Assembly: GCA_933207985.1 (NCBI GenBank)
Contig: OW240915.1
Coordinates: 274,207,082 to 274,271,081 of the forward strand
Direction: 5' to 3'
DNA: 64,000 nucleotides
DNA from: Pelobates cultripes
Lineage: Eukaryota; Chordata; Amphibia; Anura; Pelobatidae
Below the pieces are notes generated by a model. That model did no database searches. It was not told the DNA's origin and worked only from the letters and a program-made list of their open reading frames with translations. A program made the position numbers and the translations under genes. Below are positions 12,355 through 22,677 of the stretch, in pieces; position 1 is the stretch's first letter, and each line of letters opens with the position of its first letter.

Positions 12355-13890
12355 AGAAAACAGAAAAAAATCAGCGCTAAATGGCCACAATAAATAAAGG
12401 CTGCACTCCTCAAAAGGGAATCCCCTATAATTCCCTAATGATTGGAAGAACACAAAACAAACAGTACAATAAGGATGCGCCTAAAATGTATAGTAAAATA
12501 TATAAAATACAATAAATAATAAAACAATGTATAAAATATGATATAAAAAAAAATAGTTGACGATCGTCCAAAGCTTATCAGAGTTCGTGATTAGGAGTCC
12601 CACGTAAAATAAAGGAAGATTCTTTAAGGTGCTTTTTAATAAAAAACGAAGGTTATAAATACTAAAAATAACCAATTAAAATCACGTGACGCGCGATCGC
12701 AAACAACAGGCAGATAGCCTTCACAGTGGCACATAGTACTCACTGTCTATCTGCCTGTTGTTATCAGCAGATAGCCTTCTCTCTGTTCGGCCAAACTTTC
12801 TCCGAGCATTTGGGAGAATCTATCTCCCCTCTTATGACACATGCGTTCCATACTAACGGAACGCATGCGTTCCACCTAGCATCACGTGACGCGGAAGTGT
12901 TTGCGATCGCGCGTCACGTGATTGCTTTTAATTGGTTATTTTTAGTAGTTATAACCTTCGTTTTTTATTAAAAAGCATTGTATCTACCTCACATTCATTA
13001 TATTAACATATATCTATGGCAAATTATTGTTTTTGTTTGTACTAATTTTTAGATGCTCTGATGATGTCATTTTGGTGGGAATTTTAAATCCATAGCCCCA
13101 TTGAACCTTATATAAGCCTTTGTATGTCAGGTGTGCCCCTCCTTTTTTCACTTTTATCTACTTGAAGAAGCCCCTGTGGCGAAACGCGTCTAGATATTAT
13201 TTTATTACGTTACAATAAAGAATTTTTGGCATAAAACACTTTATTGCCATTTTTCTTTTCTTTTCTTTCACCTGACTACCTATATTTTCAGAAGAAGCTT
13301 AAAGAATCCATAGGTGGGGATTATACCACCTAAGCGCTTATAAGTGAGCAGTATATACCTGCTCAAAAGAATGTGAGTAATATACATTTTACACTTTTTA
13401 ACCATTTACCATAATACAGAGAGCACTATATATTTTATTCTCTCCTTCTGGGTCTGTACTTTGGACGTTGAACGTGTACCAGAGAATCGTCATTTGAAAT
13501 CTACTCCATATATCCTTGAGTGGGGATTATTCCACTTCACGTGCTTAACATCAGAGCTGGATCCTCAGCTTTGAAAATTGTGAGTAAGACCTATTTTATT
13601 ATTTCATTTTCAACGTATCTACATACTGTACCATTGGAGTTCTGTCTCTTCTTCTCTCCACATATGCTCCATTGAATCCTAAACATACAATTATGAAGAT
13701 TTGACCTTACTCCACACCTTAAAGAATCTTCCTTTATTTTACGTGGGACTCCTCATCACGAACTCTGATAAGCTTTGGACGATCGTCAACTATTTTTTTA
13801 TATCATATTTTATACATTGTTTTATTATTTATTGTATTTTATATATTTTAGTATACATTTTAGGCGCATCCTTATTGTACTGTTTGTTAT
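12355..13890. mobile_element. Composite inverted-repeat element, superfamily unresolved
   Basis: The left arm (about 12440-12695) is repeated in inverse on the right in two pieces: 12905-12983 pairs with the inner part, and 13717-13888 with the outer part. The extra 730 bp in the right arm (12984-13716) have no counterpart on the left. Either something inserted there or the left arm lost it. That segment holds gaagaagcccctgtggcgaaacgcgtc (about 13163-13190) followed by aataaag. The central 12700-12900 contains a second inverted pair around cagatagccttc. There is no ORF with recognised motifs. Confidence 0.6.
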
Positions 13891-14587
13891 AATATTCTGA
13901 TGCTCTGATGCATTATTACAAGGTGTTAAGTTTAAGCTCGTGACTTCTGCATTATATCTAAAATGTATTTATTTTTTGCTGTAGGAAATATGGAAGAAAT
14001 AAAGGTGGGAAGTACATTTTATTAAACTATATTTAAATGCCACTAAGCACAAGTGCTATATTTAAGCAGATACGGTTGTACAGAGAGCATGGTTAAAACT
14101 GCTGCTTTAATTATTTGGTTTGACATCTTTATGTATGATTATCTTTTCTGTTGTACGGGTACTGGAGTTAATCATATCATTTCTTAAACTCTAAAATTCC
14201 AGTAAAAAATAAATAAATCTTATTTTGTAAATGAAGAAATTTGTATATTAAAAAAGGAAAGTGCCATTAGGATACATCTGAGTAATCTGCAAATGCACGT
14301 GCAGTGTTATCAGTTGTCGTACAGTTGCCAATCTATATCTTTTAAAATGCTTGCTCTAGCTAGCTGTTGTGGCATTGCAAGCCTGTTTGTATTATCTATG
14401 CACAACTAAAATAAAGAAGAATAAAAAAATAAAAAAAAGAGAAAAATGACTAAATTTATAGACTAAGCATTTTAAATTAAAAGTTAAATCTTTTAATGGA
14501 AAAAATATTAAATAAAGGCAGAACATTTTATACACGAGAGCATGATCGGACTTAAAAATCAACCTAACTTACCTATGTCCTGATATC
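13891..14587. other. No gene seen; possible L1 3' tail near 14330-14440
   Basis: AT-rich DNA. The segment ttgtggcattgcaagcctgt followed by aataaag and an A-rich tail (14360-14440) resembles the 3' end at 52660-52735. This suggests a short truncated LINE tail in plus orientation. Confidence 0.45.
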
Positions 14588-14856
14588 CTTTAAGTGAACA
14601 CTCCAAGTACCATTGCACTGCAACTTCATACCTGCGGTCTGACGGGTGTTGCCAAGTAGGAACTTCTGTTAGCTCTTCTGAACTAAGCCCTGCAACGCGT
14701 TAAGTCCTGAATTGCAGAGATTAGCTCAGAAGAGCTAACGGAAGGGAGTGGCATCCAGCAGATCTTAGATAAGAATACTGTTTGACTCCTTATATTGTTG
14801 GGGGGGGGGGTTACAATGATTTGTAGTGGTTATGGTGCTTTGAGTACACCTTTAAG
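14588..14856. mobile_element. MITE remnant
   Basis: It starts tttaagtgaacactccaagt and ends ggtgctttgagtacaccttt, which are imperfect inverted ends. The interior carries a gttagctcttctgaact / agctcagaagagctaac hairpin and a G tract at about 14800. Confidence 0.6.
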
Positions 14857-14990
14857 TACCACAGTTCGCTCAAAATGCATATTTAGAATTTCTCTGATTG
14901 TATTGTGACCTTCAGAACAGGTTTTTAAAAAAACAAAACACATTCAGACAGTGATGATTTCTAAACATGTATAACCAAAGTAAGACTTAA

Positions 14991-15356
14991 AGGACCAGTA
15001 TTGTTTTCTTTGCACTATAGGGTCATTTGATCGTCGTCCTCACCCTCAGGGTCCCATTCCCGCTGAAAGTGGCTGAAGGGGTTAAACACTTACCTTTCTC
15101 CAGCGCCTGGCTGGGGAACTCTCCTACCTCTGCCGACGTCAGCGCCGAATGCGCATGCGCGGCAAGAGCCGTGCGTGCATTCAATGCTTTCCAATGGACG
15201 TCCAGCGTCTTCGAACTGTGATTTTTGAGACAGCCACTAGAGGCTGGATTAACCCTAGTATAAACATGTTTACAGCTGCAGGGTTAAAACTAGATGGACT
15301 TGGCACCCAGACCACTTCATGGAGCTGAAGTGGTCTGGGTGCCTATAGTGGTCCTC
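14991..15356. mobile_element. TTAA-flanked MITE (proline-poor, non-coding), 366 bp
   Basis: A TTAA precedes it at 14987-14990. The left end is aggaccagtattg; the right end is gcctatagtggtcct, next to a hairpin of accacttca...tgaagtggtctgggt. The interior resembles the elements at 25.8, 26.4 and 40.0 kb, including a cgccgaatgcgcatgcgc block. It encodes nothing. Confidence 0.7.
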
Positions 15357-15984
15357 TAAGCACTTAAAGCGGCACTGTCATGCCGAACTTACCTTTCCTC
15401 AATCTCTTCCGCTTCTCCCCCTCTCTCAGGATCTGTTATTCTTTTCTTCCTGTCTTCTTTAGTTTTCTTTAAAATCATAAGACAAAGCTCTGACCAGCGG
15501 AGGAGCAAAGTGTGCTTCATTTCCGCTGGTCAGAGCAATTTTCCCATGATCCTTACCTTCCCTCTGTGTTCCCACAATGCGTCCTGTCACTTTACACAAA
15601 ACTGCCGAATTGCGTTCTAACTGAATGACAACAGTCTGTTCGTTTCTTTTAGAACGCAATTCGGCACTTTATTCGGATCAGAATTTCATTCGAATGAATC
15701 TCTGATCCTATTCTTGCTGTGGCTGCATCTTGCAGCCGCTTAGTAGATAACTCCCTAATTCCCATGGTATCAGGGAGTTATCTACTAAAAGGCTGAAAGA
15801 CCTAAATTGGTCTTTCAGCCAACTTTACTAATACCAAGTAAAAATTACTTGGTATTAGTAAGTAATATGCCCCTACTCGCTATACTGCGAGTAGGGGCAT
15901 GTCTGGTAAACAGTGAGCAGCCTGTGGCTGCTCACTGTAAAAAAAACTGTAAAAAAAACTATTGGCCCCCACGACGGGTGGGGG

Positions 15985-16615
15985 CCCTAAAATAAAATAA
16001 GGGGGGAGACCAAATGACCTACTGCCCCCCCCGACCCCCACCCCTGGGCGGCGGGTGGGGGGGGACCTACTGCCCCCCCCCGCCCCCACCCCTGGGCGGC
16101 GGGTGGGGGCCATGAAGATAATGAGGGGGGGGAACCTACTGTCCTTCCCCCCCCGGCCCCCACCCCCATAAGGAGAATGGGGGGGGACATACTGCCCCCC
16201 CCGGCCCCCACCCCTGGGCGGCGGGTGGGGGCCATAGTGAGAATGAGGGGGGGGGGACCTACTGCCCCCCCCGGCTCCCACCCCTGGGCGGCGGGTGGGG
16301 GCAATAATGAGGGGGGGGACCTACTGCCCCCCCCCGGCCCCCACTCCTGGGCGGTGGGTGGGGGCCATAAGGAGAATGGGGGGGGACCTACTGCCCCCCC
16401 CCGGCCCCCACCCCTGGGCGGCGGGTGGGGGCCATAATGAGAATGGGGGGGACCTACTGCCCCCCCCCGGCCCCCACCCCTGGGCGGCGGGTGGAGGCCA
16501 TAATGAGAATGGGGGGACCTACTGCTCCCCGCCCTACCCTGGGCGCGGGTGGGGGCTATAATGAATGGGGGGCTCACGTTTTCATTTCTGGGCGCGGGTG
16601 GGGGCCTTGTGTCAC
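15985..16615. repeat. G/C-rich minisatellite, ~65-bp unit, about nine copies
   Basis: Units of roughly 60-70 bp share gacctactgcccccc, ccggcccccacccctgggcg and gcgggtgggggccata. Long C and G runs make both strands candidates for four-stranded or triplex structure. The open frames across it (Pro/Gly-rich) are artefacts of composition. Confidence 0.95.
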
Positions 16616-16814
16616 TACCCCCAAGGTGATCGTTCTTTGTTCTATTTGTTACCTTAAAAATAGTGAGGGGATAATACTACCCCAGTTGTGTTTCAAATTA
16701 TGGTTTTTTCAAATGCCTGTAATAAAATTATTATACTGCCGGTTTCGAAATAAAAATAAGAGCGCAAAATTTAAACTCGAAGAAAATATTCATTTCAGGG
16801 TTTCGCAGACTGAG

Positions 16815-16905
16815 CCTCCGCAGAGCCGGGAAGGCTTATAAGCCTTGCCCCGCTTCTGCATAATTACAAGAACACCTGATTGCGGGTTTAAGCCAATCAG
16901 AAGCA
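16815..16905 (-). promoter_or_regulatory. Mirror promoter-like cluster (CCAAT, GC box, TATA), minus strand
   Basis: On the minus strand: TGATTGG (near 16894), a GCGGGGC box (near 16847-16853) and TTATAAG (near 16835-16842), followed by the same ctgcgg...ctcagtctgcg stretch as in the plus-strand arm. The two arms diverge away from the palindrome array between them. Confidence 0.4.
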
Positions 16906-17232
16906 GCCTTTAATATTTTACACAGCGCGGGAAAATTCAAAAAGAACTTTCCCACGCTGTGTAAAATGACACAGAGCACTGTGATTGGATGGATTTCAAG
17001 CCATCCAATCACAGTGCTCTGTGTCATTTTACACAGCGTGGGAAAATTCAAAAGAACTTTCCCACGCTGTGTAAAATGACACAGAGCACTGTGATTGGAT
17101 GGTTTGAAATCCATCCAATCACAGTGCTCTGTGTCATTTTACACAGCGTGGGAAAGTTCTTTTGAATTTTCCCACGCTGTGTAAAATGACAAAGAACACT
17201 CTGATTGGCTTAAACCCACCAATCAGAGTGTT
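16875..17232. repeat. Tandem palindrome array with CCAAT motifs
   Basis: Successive inverted blocks alternate tttacacagcgtgggaaa / tttcccacgctgtgtaaa with cactgtgattggatgg / ccatccaatcacagtg. Each block is self-complementary with its neighbour, so the segment can fold as several stacked hairpins. CCAATCA or its inverse occurs at every second junction. Confidence 0.9.
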
Positions 17233-17315
17233 CTTAGCCTAATTGCAGGGCGGGGCCAGGCTTTATAAGCCTTCCCCCGCTCTGCGGAGCTCAGTCTGCG
17301 CGGAGCCCTCCATGG
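17213..17315 (+). promoter_or_regulatory. Promoter-like cluster inside TTAA element (CCAAT, GC box, TATA)
   Basis: In order: CCAATCAG (17219), GGGCGGGGCC (17248-17257) and TTTATAAG (17262), with a GC-rich stretch leading to CCATGG at 17309-17314. The spacing fits a polymerase II core promoter. A mirror-image set faces the other way at 16820-16905. No ORF of length follows, so if used it would drive a non-coding or flanking transcript. Promoter function is inference. Confidence 0.45.
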
Positions 17316-18401
17316 GTGAAGATGGATTATTTTTTTGCGCTCGGGTTTTTTTTTTTGCGCTCGGGATTTTTATTTTATTTTCAATTCGACGGTTATGATG
17401 GTTTTTTATTTGGCCTTTTTTGGGGCTGAAAAAAGAAGATTTGAGAAAAAAGAAGACGTCGAATGGTAAGTTTAATCTTATTTTACAGGTTAGTTATTTT
17501 ATCCCCCCCTCACTATTTTTTAGGGTGAGGGGGGTAGGTAGGGACTTGTTTTTTTTTGGGTGGGGGGTGGGTGACTAGGGGCTTGGGGACCCCTAGTCAC
17601 CTTGGGGGGGGGTAATTGACTTAGGGCCCCCACCCGCCGCCCAGGGGTGGGGGCCGGGGGGAGGACAGTAGGTCCCCCCCCTCATTATCTTCATGGCCCT
17701 GCCACTTCTATAGTTACATATTACAAGGAGGGAGCTGCATGCCGGTAGCTCCCTCCTTGTAATAAACTGAACGAACAAACAAACACTGATACATTGTGTT
17801 TGTTTGTTTGTTCGGCTGATATTTCTATTCACTCATTCGTCTGTCTGATGAATGAATGAATAGATGAAATTCCCGTTCGCATGTCCAGGTGTTTCACTGG
17901 GCATGTGCGGGAATCTCACAGTCTGTCTAGTGTGGGCTGATGACGTGTCCCTGAGGGACTTCACCTACCCACACAAAGATGGCTGCGCCCTGAATATAGA
18001 TCGGGGCAGATAATAAGGATTAAAAAATAGGTAATATGGGGGGCTTAGGGGCATTTGGGGGTGACTAGTGAGTCAATTGGATGTAGTGGAGGCGGGAGAG
18101 GGGTTAAAAAAAAAAACCAGAATTCGGCATGACAGTGCCGCTTTAAAAAACTGACAGTTCTCGTTTCATGTTTACAGTTATCACTCGTGTTTTGTCTTCC
18201 GTACAATATATAACCATTCACGGCAAGGGCATTATTAAAAGAGCACTTGAACATTAGAAATACAAACCTATATTTCTAACCTTAGAGTTACTCCTGGCTA
18301 GTTAGGTTAATGCCCCTCCCCCAAGGCATAAATTAAAAACTTTCAACTCACCAGTCTCGCCACAGCTGCCACGTCTACCTTGGCTGAGATAATCAAGGAC
18401 A

Positions 18402-19871
18402 ATGAATCTTTCTCCACCTCTCACTAACATTCTCAATCTCTCTCTCTCCTCTGGTATATTTCCATTGCCCTTCAAACATGCAACTGTAACCTCATTTCTA
18501 AAGAAGCCCAACCTTGACCTTAACTCTCCATCCAACTACCGTCCTATATCGCTACTGCCTTTTGCATCCAAGATCCTTGAAAGAATTGTGTATGCGAGAT
18601 TGACAGACTTCCTCGAGTCCAACTCTCTGCTAGACCCGCTTCAGTCTGGTTTCCACGCTAAGCATTCTGTGGAAACGGCACTGACCAAAGTATCCAATGA
18701 TCTACTCGCTGCAAAATCTCGTGGTAACTACTCTGTCCTAATTCTCCTTGACCTGTCTGCGGCTTTTGACACTGTTGATCATCAACAGCTTCTTCTCATC
18801 CTCCGCAATATCGGTCTACAAGATATTGCACTCTCCTGGTGCTCTTCCTACCTCTCCCAGCACTCTTGCAGTGTTTCTTTCTCTGGCTCTGCTTCTTCTC
18901 CCCAACTCCTCTCTGTTGGTGTCCCCCAAGGTTCAGTCCTTGGTCCCCTACTGTTCTCCATCTATACTGCCTCCCTTGGTAAACTCATTAGCTCCTTTGG
19001 CTTCCAATATAATTTCTATGCAGATGACACGCAAATCTACCTGTCCTCTCCTGATCTCTCCCCGTCTCTCTTGACTAGTGTCTCTGACTGCCTCTCTGCT
19101 ATTTCAAACTGGATGGCTGCCCACTTCCTTAAACTAAACTTGACCAGAACTGAAATTCAGGTCTTTCCTCCTTCAAGTGTTGTTACTCCTGTGTCTCCCT
19201 CCTTCCAAGTCAACGGTGCTACCATCAGCTCCACCATGCAGGCTCGCTGCCTAGGTGTTCTCTTTGACTCCGATCTCTCCTTCAAGCTTCATGTTCAATC
19301 TATCGCCAAATCCTGCCGTTTCCATCTCAAAAACATTGCGCACATTGGCCCCTACTTAACGCCTGATGCAACTAAGGTGCTGGTCCATTTCACTGTCCTT
19401 TCTCACCTTGACTACTATAATCCGCTTCTCAGTGGTCTTACGTGCTCCCAACTCGCGCCATTACAGCCCATAATGAATGCGGGGGCGAGGCTCATCTTCC
19501 TGTCCACCTGCACCTCCCACGCCTCACCCTTCTGTCAGTCCCTACATTGGCTTCCTATAAGATATAGAGCTCAATTTAAAATTCTGGTTCTTGCTTTCAA
19601 ATCTCTACATAATGCTGCTCCCACCTATCTATCCTCCCTTATACACAAGTATGTCCCCCGTCTAGGCCCTTACACTCAGCTGAAGACTTATATCTATCTT
19701 CTGTCTGTACTCCCACCTCTGATGCTTGCCTTCAAGATTTCTCGAGGGCTGCACCGTTCCTGTGGAACTCTCTTCCCTCCTCCGTTAGATGCTCACCCAG
19801 TCTCCAGTCCTGTTAAAAACCCACTTCTTCATAAAAGCGTATCAATTGAACGGTTAATAGCTGCCGACTGA
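18402..19871 (+). CDS. L2-clade LINE reverse transcriptase, 5'-truncated, long open frame
   Basis: A 489-codon ORF carries the reverse-transcriptase domain of a non-LTR retrotransposon. RT motifs in order: [17 protein letters not shown] (early fingers), [13 protein letters not shown] (motif A, catalytic D), [16 protein letters not shown] (motif B) and [10 protein letters not shown] (motif C, catalytic DD). The endonuclease half is missing, so the copy is 5'-truncated, as is usual for LINEs. The last ~45 codons have slipped frame: the alternative frame near 19725 reads [15 protein letters not shown], the usual L2 C-terminal block. The element is therefore not fully intact. The first codon is only the first ATG in the frame, not a true start. 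The 3' UTR runs to about 20096. Confidence 0.9.
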   Translation: MNLSPPLTNILNLSLSSGIFPLPFKHATVTSFLKKPNLDLNSPSNYRPISLLPFASKILERIVYARLTDFLESNSLLDPLQSGFHAKHSVETALTKVSNDLLAAKSRGNYSVLILLDLSAAFDTVDHQQLLLILRNIGLQDIALSWCSSYLSQHSCSVSFSGSASSPQLLSVGVPQGSVLGPLLFSIYTASLGKLISSFGFQYNFYADDTQIYLSSPDLSPSLLTSVSDCLSAISNWMAAHFLKLNLTRTEIQVFPPSSVVTPVSPSFQVNGATISSTMQARCLGVLFDSDLSFKLHVQSIAKSCRFHLKNIAHIGPYLTPDATKVLVHFTVLSHLDYYNPLLSGLTCSQLAPLQPIMNAGARLIFLSTCTSHASPFCQSLHWLPIRYRAQFKILVLAFKSLHNAAPTYLSSLIHKYVPRLGPYTQLKTYIYLLSVLPPLMLAFKISRGLHRSCGTLFPPPLDAHPVSSPVKNPLLHKSVSIERLIAAD

Positions 19872-20096
19872 TTCCTCTTCTGCAACTGTCACTAGTCTAA
19901 TACTATCCTTACCTTTTTGTATCATTTTACCCCACTCCCTCTAGCATGTAAGCTCATTGGCCCGCAGGGCCCTCAACCCCTCTGTTCCTATGTGTCCAGC
20001 TTGTCTGGTTACAACTACATGTCTGTTCGTCCAACCATTGTAAAGAGCTGCGGAATTTGATGGCGCTATATAAACAATAATAATAATAACAACAAT
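19872..20096 (+). mobile_element. L2 LINE 3' UTR and tail
   Basis: Non-coding tail of the preceding element. It contains agcatgtaagctcattggcc and ends tgatggcgctatataaac followed by (AAT)n, the L2-type 3' end also found near 24160, 29340, 32300 and 42690. Confidence 0.9.
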
Positions 20097-20099
20097 CCA

Positions 20100-20426
20100 A
20101 TGCTTCACCATAGGTAAGCACTAGTTAGGGTTAGTGCACATGTGCGGCAATCACTGCGCTGTGCCAGTCAGCATCTCCTGATAGAGATGCCTTATCCCAA
20201 TGCATCTTTATGGGTAGCATTTTGCCATCTATATGCAGATCCTGTCTTGTAAAACTTGCATTCTAACAGTAAGCGTCTCTAGTGGCAGTCACAGCGGGTG
20301 TCCTTAGAGTTCAATGTATATACTGCCTTTTCTCAGAAAACCTGAGAGACTCCAAGGACGATCTCTTTGTACCAGAACTGCTACATTAAGCTGTAATGGT
20401 TCTGGTGCTTATAGTGTCCATTTAAG
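20100..20426. mobile_element. MITE 3' half
   Basis: The right end ggtgcttatagtgtccattt matches the AAAGGGACACTATAG family. The interior shares the ctagtggcagtcacagc block with 21.2 kb. The left end is missing next to the L2 tail. Confidence 0.6.
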
Positions 20427-21203
20427 GATGTAGAGATGGGAAGGTTGTACACAAGACTGTTTGCATCCAATCCTGTATTTGTAATTTTCACTTTGATGGC
20501 ACAGTGTTTAGATAGAACTTGCAGAACTTATAGTTTCACTACATTGTACCTTTAAGCTGCTAAGGTGAGTGGAAGAAAATTGTAGGTGCATGTGACAGGT
20601 GTATCCACATTTAGCATAACAAAAATCATAGAAGACGTTATCTTAAAAATTCTCCAGAAATTCCTAAACTTGCTATGACACTTCCATTAGCCAATAGTAT
20701 CCAAGTAAATATGAAAAGAGAAGTTACATGGAAATGATGAAAAGAGCTGCAGGATATGAATTATACATTCTACCAGGCATCACTTATGTGTTCCATATTA
20801 TATTAAGACATGAGATGCTTCCAGGAAAACATGATGTGAATCTGGCCATTCTTATGTTTAATCCCAAACACATTAAACCAAATACATTTCATATATGGTG
20901 ATATTAAAGCATGTTTGCTTTCTGGTGTGCTTTTTCTTGTACTGTATTTGGTGTCATATTTAACAAATATGTATTTTAGTAGTGTTAAAAATAAAATGTA
21001 GAAATGCACATCTCTTTATCCAGCAAATGGGCACCTTCATCTTATCTCCCTGAAAATCATAGTAATAAGCTTTGTACTTTGCACCAGGCAATAAGCACAG
21101 AGAAAGCAAACATAGAACATGAGAAATGGAGCAATGTTGCTTTTCCTCCTCTTTATTTGCCTTGTCTCAACTAGATTCTGATGTCACATGCTAAATCTCT
21201 AAA
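20427..21203. other. No gene seen
   Basis: AT-rich intronic DNA with no exon, RNA gene or clear repeat recognised. Confidence 0.4.
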
Positions 21204-21525
21204 GGGATACTATAGTGGCAGGAACACAAAAAGCTTGAAATGGCAGAGATTGTCAATTCTGATGATCCCCCTCATAGAAATGCATTGATTCAATGCATCT
21301 CTATCAGGAATGTTCAGAAAGGAGACACTAAATATCAGTGCTGAATATTGTGCACCGCTGACCCAGGAAGCACCTCTAGTGGCTGTCTGAGTGGAGGTAT
21401 CCCTAGACGGCAACGTAATTCTCTAAGCAGGCAGTGTTTAAATGAAAATGCCTGCAGGGACTGACTATACGCAACAGAATAACTACAGTAAGCTGTAGTT
21501 GTTCTTTTGAATATAGTGTCCCTTT
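21204..21525. mobile_element. AAAGGGACACTATAG-type MITE
   Basis: The left end aaagggatactatagtggc and right end tgaatatagtgtcccttt are inverted. It carries the cacctctagtggctgtctga block typical of the family. Confidence 0.8.
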
Positions 21526-21562
21526 AAGCTAAAGTTGTTTTGCTATTTAAAGTATACTTTTA

Positions 21563-21757
21563 TAAGGACACTATAGGCACCAAAACCGCTTTAGCTTAGT
21601 GGAGCAATTTTGGTGTACCGATCCTGCCCCTGCAGTCTCATTGCTCAATTCTCTGCCATTTAGGAGTTACATTGCATTGTTTATACAGCTTAGTCACACC
21701 CCCCTGCATATGACTTGCACATCCTTCCTAAACACTTCCTGTAAAGAGACATCTAAT
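21563..21757. mobile_element. Left part of the ~545-bp TTAA MITE
   Basis: It matches the first ~190 bp of the copies at 35035 and 57077 (ctttagctta, ttttggtgta, gcccctgcagtctcattgctc, cttgcacatccttcc). It then stops where another MITE starts. Confidence 0.75.
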
Positions 21758-22082
21758 GTTTAAAGGAACACTATAGACACCCACACCACTTCAGCTCATT
21801 GAAGTGGTCTTGGTGCAGTGTCCCTGTCCAATTAGCCCTGCAATTCTTCTGAGAAATTGCAATAATTACCAGTGGCTGTCAATTAAGACTGCTTCTACTG
21901 GCTGTCAAACTAAGGTTCCATGGATAGATATGGAGGACGCCACAGCTGCCCCACACAAATTTCCCAATCACTCTGTATCAAACAACAAGGCACTCTTTAC
22001 AACTCTGGCAAAAGCTAGCAAAACACATTTCAGTTATGGATAAAGTATCCAAAGTAATCCCTATACAAACATTGCACAACTG
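21758..22082. mobile_element. AAAGGAACACTATAG-type MITE fragment
   Basis: It begins ttaaaggaacactatagaca, with the accacttcagctcattgaag hairpin arm that follows this end in related copies. The right end is not present before the solo LTR. Confidence 0.6.
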
Positions 22083-22087
22083 GATAG

Positions 22088-22672
22088 TGTCACGTCCCCC
22101 TCACCTCCATAGAGTGAGGTCCCATCCGATCGCTGTGGTCACATTGTTTAAAAAAAAAACAAAAAACAAAAACCCACTTACCTAAGGCAAGTCAGCTTGC
22201 CATTCAGCACCCTCATGCAGCGATCCCTGACCGGTGCTGCGTTCTAATGAACGTTGGCCACAACGGTCCCACAAAACAATATAGCCCCGCCTCCGTCAAC
22301 AAAGATGGTGTCAATGTGTGTGTGACGTCACGCAAACGACACGCACGCACCTTTTGGGGGTCAAAGGCTATGTACAACTAATCATAGCCTTAGGAGGATT
22401 ATTTAAACTCAAAATAGCATGTGGTCAGTGCCCTGTCGTGGTTTCCACTAGTTGGTTAACAGAGAGTGCGTTCCTATTCGAGTTCTTTTTGGTATTTGAC
22501 TTTGACTTTCTCGTATCCTTGACTTTTGGCTTGTTTCCTCGTATCTCTTTCTAGTCCCTGACCTCGGCTAGTATTTTGACCATTCTTTATTTACGTTAAG
22601 TCCACCATTCATTATCCTTGTTTATTGTGTATTACATAGTTCTGCATGTTGGGTTATATAGTAATCGTGACA
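22088..22672 (+). mobile_element. Solo LTR with 5-bp target duplication
   Basis: The 585-bp unit begins TGTCACG and ends CGTGACA, so it has TG...CA termini. It is flanked by a perfect 5-bp direct repeat GATAG (22083-22087 and 22673-22677). That is the signature of an LTR retrotransposon reduced to one LTR by recombination. A TATTTAAAC sequence inside (22393-22401) could be the old TATA box. No internal gag or pol is present. Orientation is inferred from the TATA-like motif. Confidence 0.8.
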
Positions 22673-22677
22673 GATAG

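Larger units (their letters stand above)
15368..18142. mobile_element. TTAA-flanked 2.8-kb DNA element with promoter-like internal arms
   Basis: TTAA duplications lie at 15364-15367 and 18143-18146. The terminal inverted repeats AGCGGCACTGTCATGCCGAA (left) and its perfect inverse (right) are 20 bp. No transposase ORF is present. Contents in order: AT/GC hairpins (15.6-15.95 kb), a G/C-rich tandem array (15.98-16.61 kb), promoter-like motifs facing left (16.82-16.90 kb), a palindromic array (16.88-17.23 kb), promoter-like motifs facing right (17.21-17.31 kb), and a reversed single unit of the G/C array (17.62-17.69 kb). The layout is roughly mirror-symmetric. A diverged inverted copy lies at 54.9-56.15 kb. 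Confidence 0.85.

Noticed and set aside
15880..16577. Pro/Gly-rich ORFs on both strands (up to 196 codons)
   Set aside because: These are by-products of the G/C-rich minisatellite. Both strands and several frames are open because stop codons cannot form in such runs.
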